A stretch of 40,337 nucleotides of DNA from an uncultured Coriobacteriales bacterium. GTDB taxonomy: Bacteria; Actinomycetota; Coriobacteriia; Coriobacteriales; UMGS124. This document shows, piece after piece, positions 38,268 to 40,337 of the stretch. Location of the stretch: NCBI GenBank assembly GCA_902464015.1, contig CABQHM010000031.1:1-40337 (forward strand), in the 5' to 3' direction. The translations under genes and the position numbers were made by a program. Each line of letters starts with the position of its first letter. The stretch's first letter is position 1. The notes under the pieces were generated by a model that saw only the letters and a program-made list of their open reading frames with translations, did no database searches and was not told where the DNA came from.

Positions 38268-40172
38268 TTATTTGGTTTCCGCGGACGTATCGGCAGGCTG
38301 CTCGGCGGTCTCAGCAGTGGCAGGCTCAGCGTCGCCCGCATCTGCAGCCGCGCCATCGGCACCCACCCACAGGTCGAAATTGGGGGTGTAGCCGCTGTCC
38401 TCGGATTGCGCGATGGAAGCCGCATAGCCCTGCGGGTTAGAGATTGCCCGGTCGGAGACGTCGTCCTCAGGGCCGGTACTGCCGTCGATGACTGCCTGGT
38501 TGTCGGCCAGGCCGAGGTCGGCCTGCGTGCCCTCAAGCGAACGCACCTGCTCGGCGAAGGCGTCGAGGTCGGACTTGGCGTTGACCATGACCTCGACGGG
38601 CTCGGGCGTCGTCTCTCCGTCCTCAGTGACCGCGCGCACCATGAGCACGTAGGCGCTGTCGACGCCCTCGGGAGGCGTCCAGGTAAACTGCCAGCTCACC
38701 CAGTTGTTCACCGTGGAGTCGGGTGTGTCGCAATGCGTCCACGTGTTGCCGCCGTCCATCGAGAACTCCAGCGCAACCGTGGGCTGATCCCATGAGGCGG
38801 CGTAGCCCTTGAAGGTGTACGGCTCACCGGCCTGCACGCACAGACCCTCAGGGGTGCCCCAGATGCCGACATTGGGCTTGTTGTAGTACCCCGTGCCGTC
38901 TTCAGTGGTCCAACCGTCGTATTCCCACACATAGGGGTCGTTCTCGTCCACGGCGATGATGTCGCTGAGCTCCTTGCAGCAGATGGGGGCACCGGTGCCG
39001 CCCACCCACAGCATGCAGGGGAAGCCTTGGTCCCACTCAAGCGGCTCGCCGTTGATCTCGTACACGAGCAGCGCGTCCTTGCCCTCGAGGCTGCTGATGA
39101 GCATCGAGTTGGCGTTGCCGTCGGCAGAGGAGGAGTAGATGGCGTAGGCGTCATCGGTAAAGCCGCCGGCCTGCTCGATGAGCCAGTTGAGGTCGATGCC
39201 GGTCACGACGCAGTTGCCCAGGTAGGGGCCGCCCGTGGGGTTGAGCGTGCACTGCATGGTGACGGCCTTGGTAACGCTCGGGGCTTCCTTGATAAGGTCG
39301 GCAAGCGTGTAGTTGACCTCGTTGTTGACCAGGCCCGTGAGCGAGATGTTCCACTGGTCGTAAATCGAGGTGTCAGCCTCGCCGCCGTTTGCCTCGCGCC
39401 AATTGCGCAGGTAATCACTGCCACGGTAGTACCAGCTGTAGTTGAAGAGGTCTTCCTGAGGGATGACGTCCGTTTGGTTCCAGGAGAAATCGCCCTCGAC
39501 ATCCTCGACGGCCGTGATGCCGCGCAGCAGCGAATGCTTCGAGACGTCCCACATCGTGAAGCCCTCGCCGTCCTCCGTCATGTTGTGGCAGCTCTCGCAC
39601 GTTGCGCCCTCGACATCCTGGTGGATGCCGTGGATGAGCGTGCCGAAATCGTAGAACGTGGTCTGGTATCCCTCGCCCACGGTATGGCAGTCGATGCACA
39701 TCTGGACGTCGATGTCGATGCCGATGTTGTTGGTGAGGTCAGTATGACCATAGCTGCACGAGTTGAGCAGGGCGCCCAGGTCGTCGTGGCATGCGTTGCA
39801 CCCGCGCTCGTCGGCCTTGAGGTAGGCGCAGTTGTACAGCGCGTTCTTGGCCGGGTGCGAGTAGGCGCCCTCGGCGTCGTAGTCGGCCGAGATGTTCTCG
39901 CCGGGCGTACGCTGCGCGAATCGGCCGTCGGCAAGCTCGGTCACAATGGGGCCGTCCTTGCTGTAGGCCTTGTCTTTGAGCGCGACGCCCGACTGGGCGC
40001 TCGGCACGTCAAGCACGCTGTAGGTGGTGCCGTCAGAGCCAGTGTAGGCCGAGGTGTCCGCACTTTCCGCCGATGCCGAACCGGCTCCGAAAGCAACTGC
40101 GGCAAGGGCACCTGCCAGCAGCGTTGTCGCACAAGCGGCGGTCACCACATGCAACCGATGAGTAGCGATCAT
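38268..40172 (-). CDS. Exported triheme cytochrome with sulfite-oxidase-like and Ig-like domains (B)
   Basis: Protein of 634 residues, homologue of cytochrome A. A Sec-type signal (residues ~10-36, GSASA-ES) lacks a twin arginine. Haem sites are CNACH (125-129), CIDCH (159-163) and CESCH (192-196), with LIHGIH in between. The sulfite-oxidase-like part (~272-405) contains WNISLTGLVNNEVNYTLADLI, TMQCTLNPTGG with Cys308, and DALLVYEINGEPLEW. The Ig-like part (~445-532) has LEFSMDGGNTWTH. A ~100-residue acidic, Ala-rich tail follows and is absent from copy A; it could be a cell-surface spacer. AGGGGAG precedes the ATG. Electron partner unknown. Confidence 0.88.
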   Translation of the reverse strand: MIATHRLHVVTAACATTLLAGALAAVAFGAGSASAESADTSAYTGSDGTTYSVLDVPSAQSGVALKDKAYSKDGPIVTELADGRFAQRTPGENISADYDAEGAYSHPAKNALYNCAYLKADERGCNACHDDLGALLNSCSYGHTDLTNNIGIDIDVQMCIDCHTVGEGYQTTFYDFGTLIHGIHQDVEGATCESCHNMTEDGEGFTMWDVSKHSLLRGITAVEDVEGDFSWNQTDVIPQEDLFNYSWYYRGSDYLRNWREANGGEADTSIYDQWNISLTGLVNNEVNYTLADLIKEAPSVTKAVTMQCTLNPTGGPYLGNCVVTGIDLNWLIEQAGGFTDDAYAIYSSSADGNANSMLISSLEGKDALLVYEINGEPLEWDQGFPCMLWVGGTGAPICCKELSDIIAVDENDPYVWEYDGWTTEDGTGYYNKPNVGIWGTPEGLCVQAGEPYTFKGYAASWDQPTVALEFSMDGGNTWTHCDTPDSTVNNWVSWQFTWTPPEGVDSAYVLMVRAVTEDGETTPEPVEVMVNAKSDLDAFAEQVRSLEGTQADLGLADNQAVIDGSTGPEDDVSDRAISNPQGYAASIAQSEDSGYTPNFDLWVGADGAAADAGDAEPATAETAEQPADTSAETK

Positions 40173-40205
40173 GACGTTCTCCCCTCTCGTATGGCGTTGG
40201 CCCGG

Positions 40206-40227
40206 TGGTTTCTGCGTAGCGAAACCA
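40206..40227. promoter_or_regulatory. Dyad upstream of cytochrome cassette B
   Basis: TGGTTTC and GAAACCA form perfect 7-bp arms with an 8-base centre, 34 bp upstream of the start codon. A -10-like GATAAT lies at 40257-40252 on the minus strand, so the dyad is downstream of the start site and may be an operator or an RNA hairpin. Confidence 0.45.
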
Positions 40228-40337
40228 GCAAGCCTTTACCGGACAAGAAGGATTATCGAACGCACAATGCTTTCTGAAACTACCTTCAGCCACACGATGC
40301 ACGCCAATTTCCACTGCCCTTGGGGCAGAGTTTTGGG

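Noticed and set aside
39027..40277. 416-codon plus-strand open frame
   Set aside because: Antisense of cytochrome B, whose CXXCH motifs and signal peptide are unambiguous.

Overview
The window reads as chromosomal DNA of a high-GC anaerobic Gram-positive, most likely an Eggerthellaceae-type member of the Coriobacteriia (Slackia, Eggerthella, Gordonibacter relatives). The pointers are a LuxR regulator with a 12-helix membrane domain beside a Tat-exported FAD reductase, exported multiheme cytochromes, Tat-exported accessory proteins, and heavy use of GTG/TTG starts with strong Shine-Dalgarno sites. The genus is inference; no rRNA gene is present.

Layout. 1-1023 holds no convincing gene. 1024-5038: a two-component system (minus) diverges from a three-gene redox operon (a 48-residue CXXC protein, a membrane 4Fe-4S protein, a TlpA-like thioredoxin lipoprotein). 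5235-12089 is mostly housekeeping: SIMPL protein, DUF3267 protein, AI-2E-type permease, single-chain iron-sulfur L-serine ammonia-lyase, cation:proton antiporter, RidA. 12155-15617: membrane LuxR regulator divergent from a Tat FAD reductase. 15609-17630: three copies of a ~140-bp palindromic repeat bound two small DUF4160 gene pairs. 17710-22896: nitroreductase and a FecCD-type metal or metal-chelate ABC operon with a DUF364 protein, interrupted by a short run of degenerate CRISPR-like units. 23109-25907: a Phd/RelE-type toxin-antitoxin pair and an autoregulated GntR/ABC-2 operon.

26137-40172 is the most unusual part. A sulfite-oxidase-type Ig-like (Mo-co dimerisation-like) domain appears four times: fused to a cytoplasmic tyrosine phosphatase, as a stand-alone 92-residue cytoplasmic protein, and at the C-terminal side of two exported triheme cytochromes. 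Each cytochrome also carries a sulfite-oxidase-like fold and is followed by a solo exported protein of the same fold. These two-gene cassettes occur twice, each next to a long MerR regulator. Between the phosphatase and cassette A lies an operon of Tat rhodanese, small basic protein, GNAT acetyltransferase, adenylating enzyme, acyl carrier protein and the solo Ig protein. Two promoters here (27323 and 32285) have the 19-bp spacer with a dyad typical of MerR-controlled promoters, which ties the operon and cassette A together as a possible regulon.

Working picture (inference): an extracytoplasmic electron-transfer system built on triheme/sulfite-oxidase-fold proteins, switched by MerR sensors, with cytoplasmic partners sharing the Ig-like domain. 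Because c-type haem attachment needs Sec export and Moco enzymes normally use Tat, and neither cytochrome has a twin-arginine signal, the sulfite-oxidase fold may have been repurposed without Moco. All calls rest on reading motifs by eye; no database search was run.
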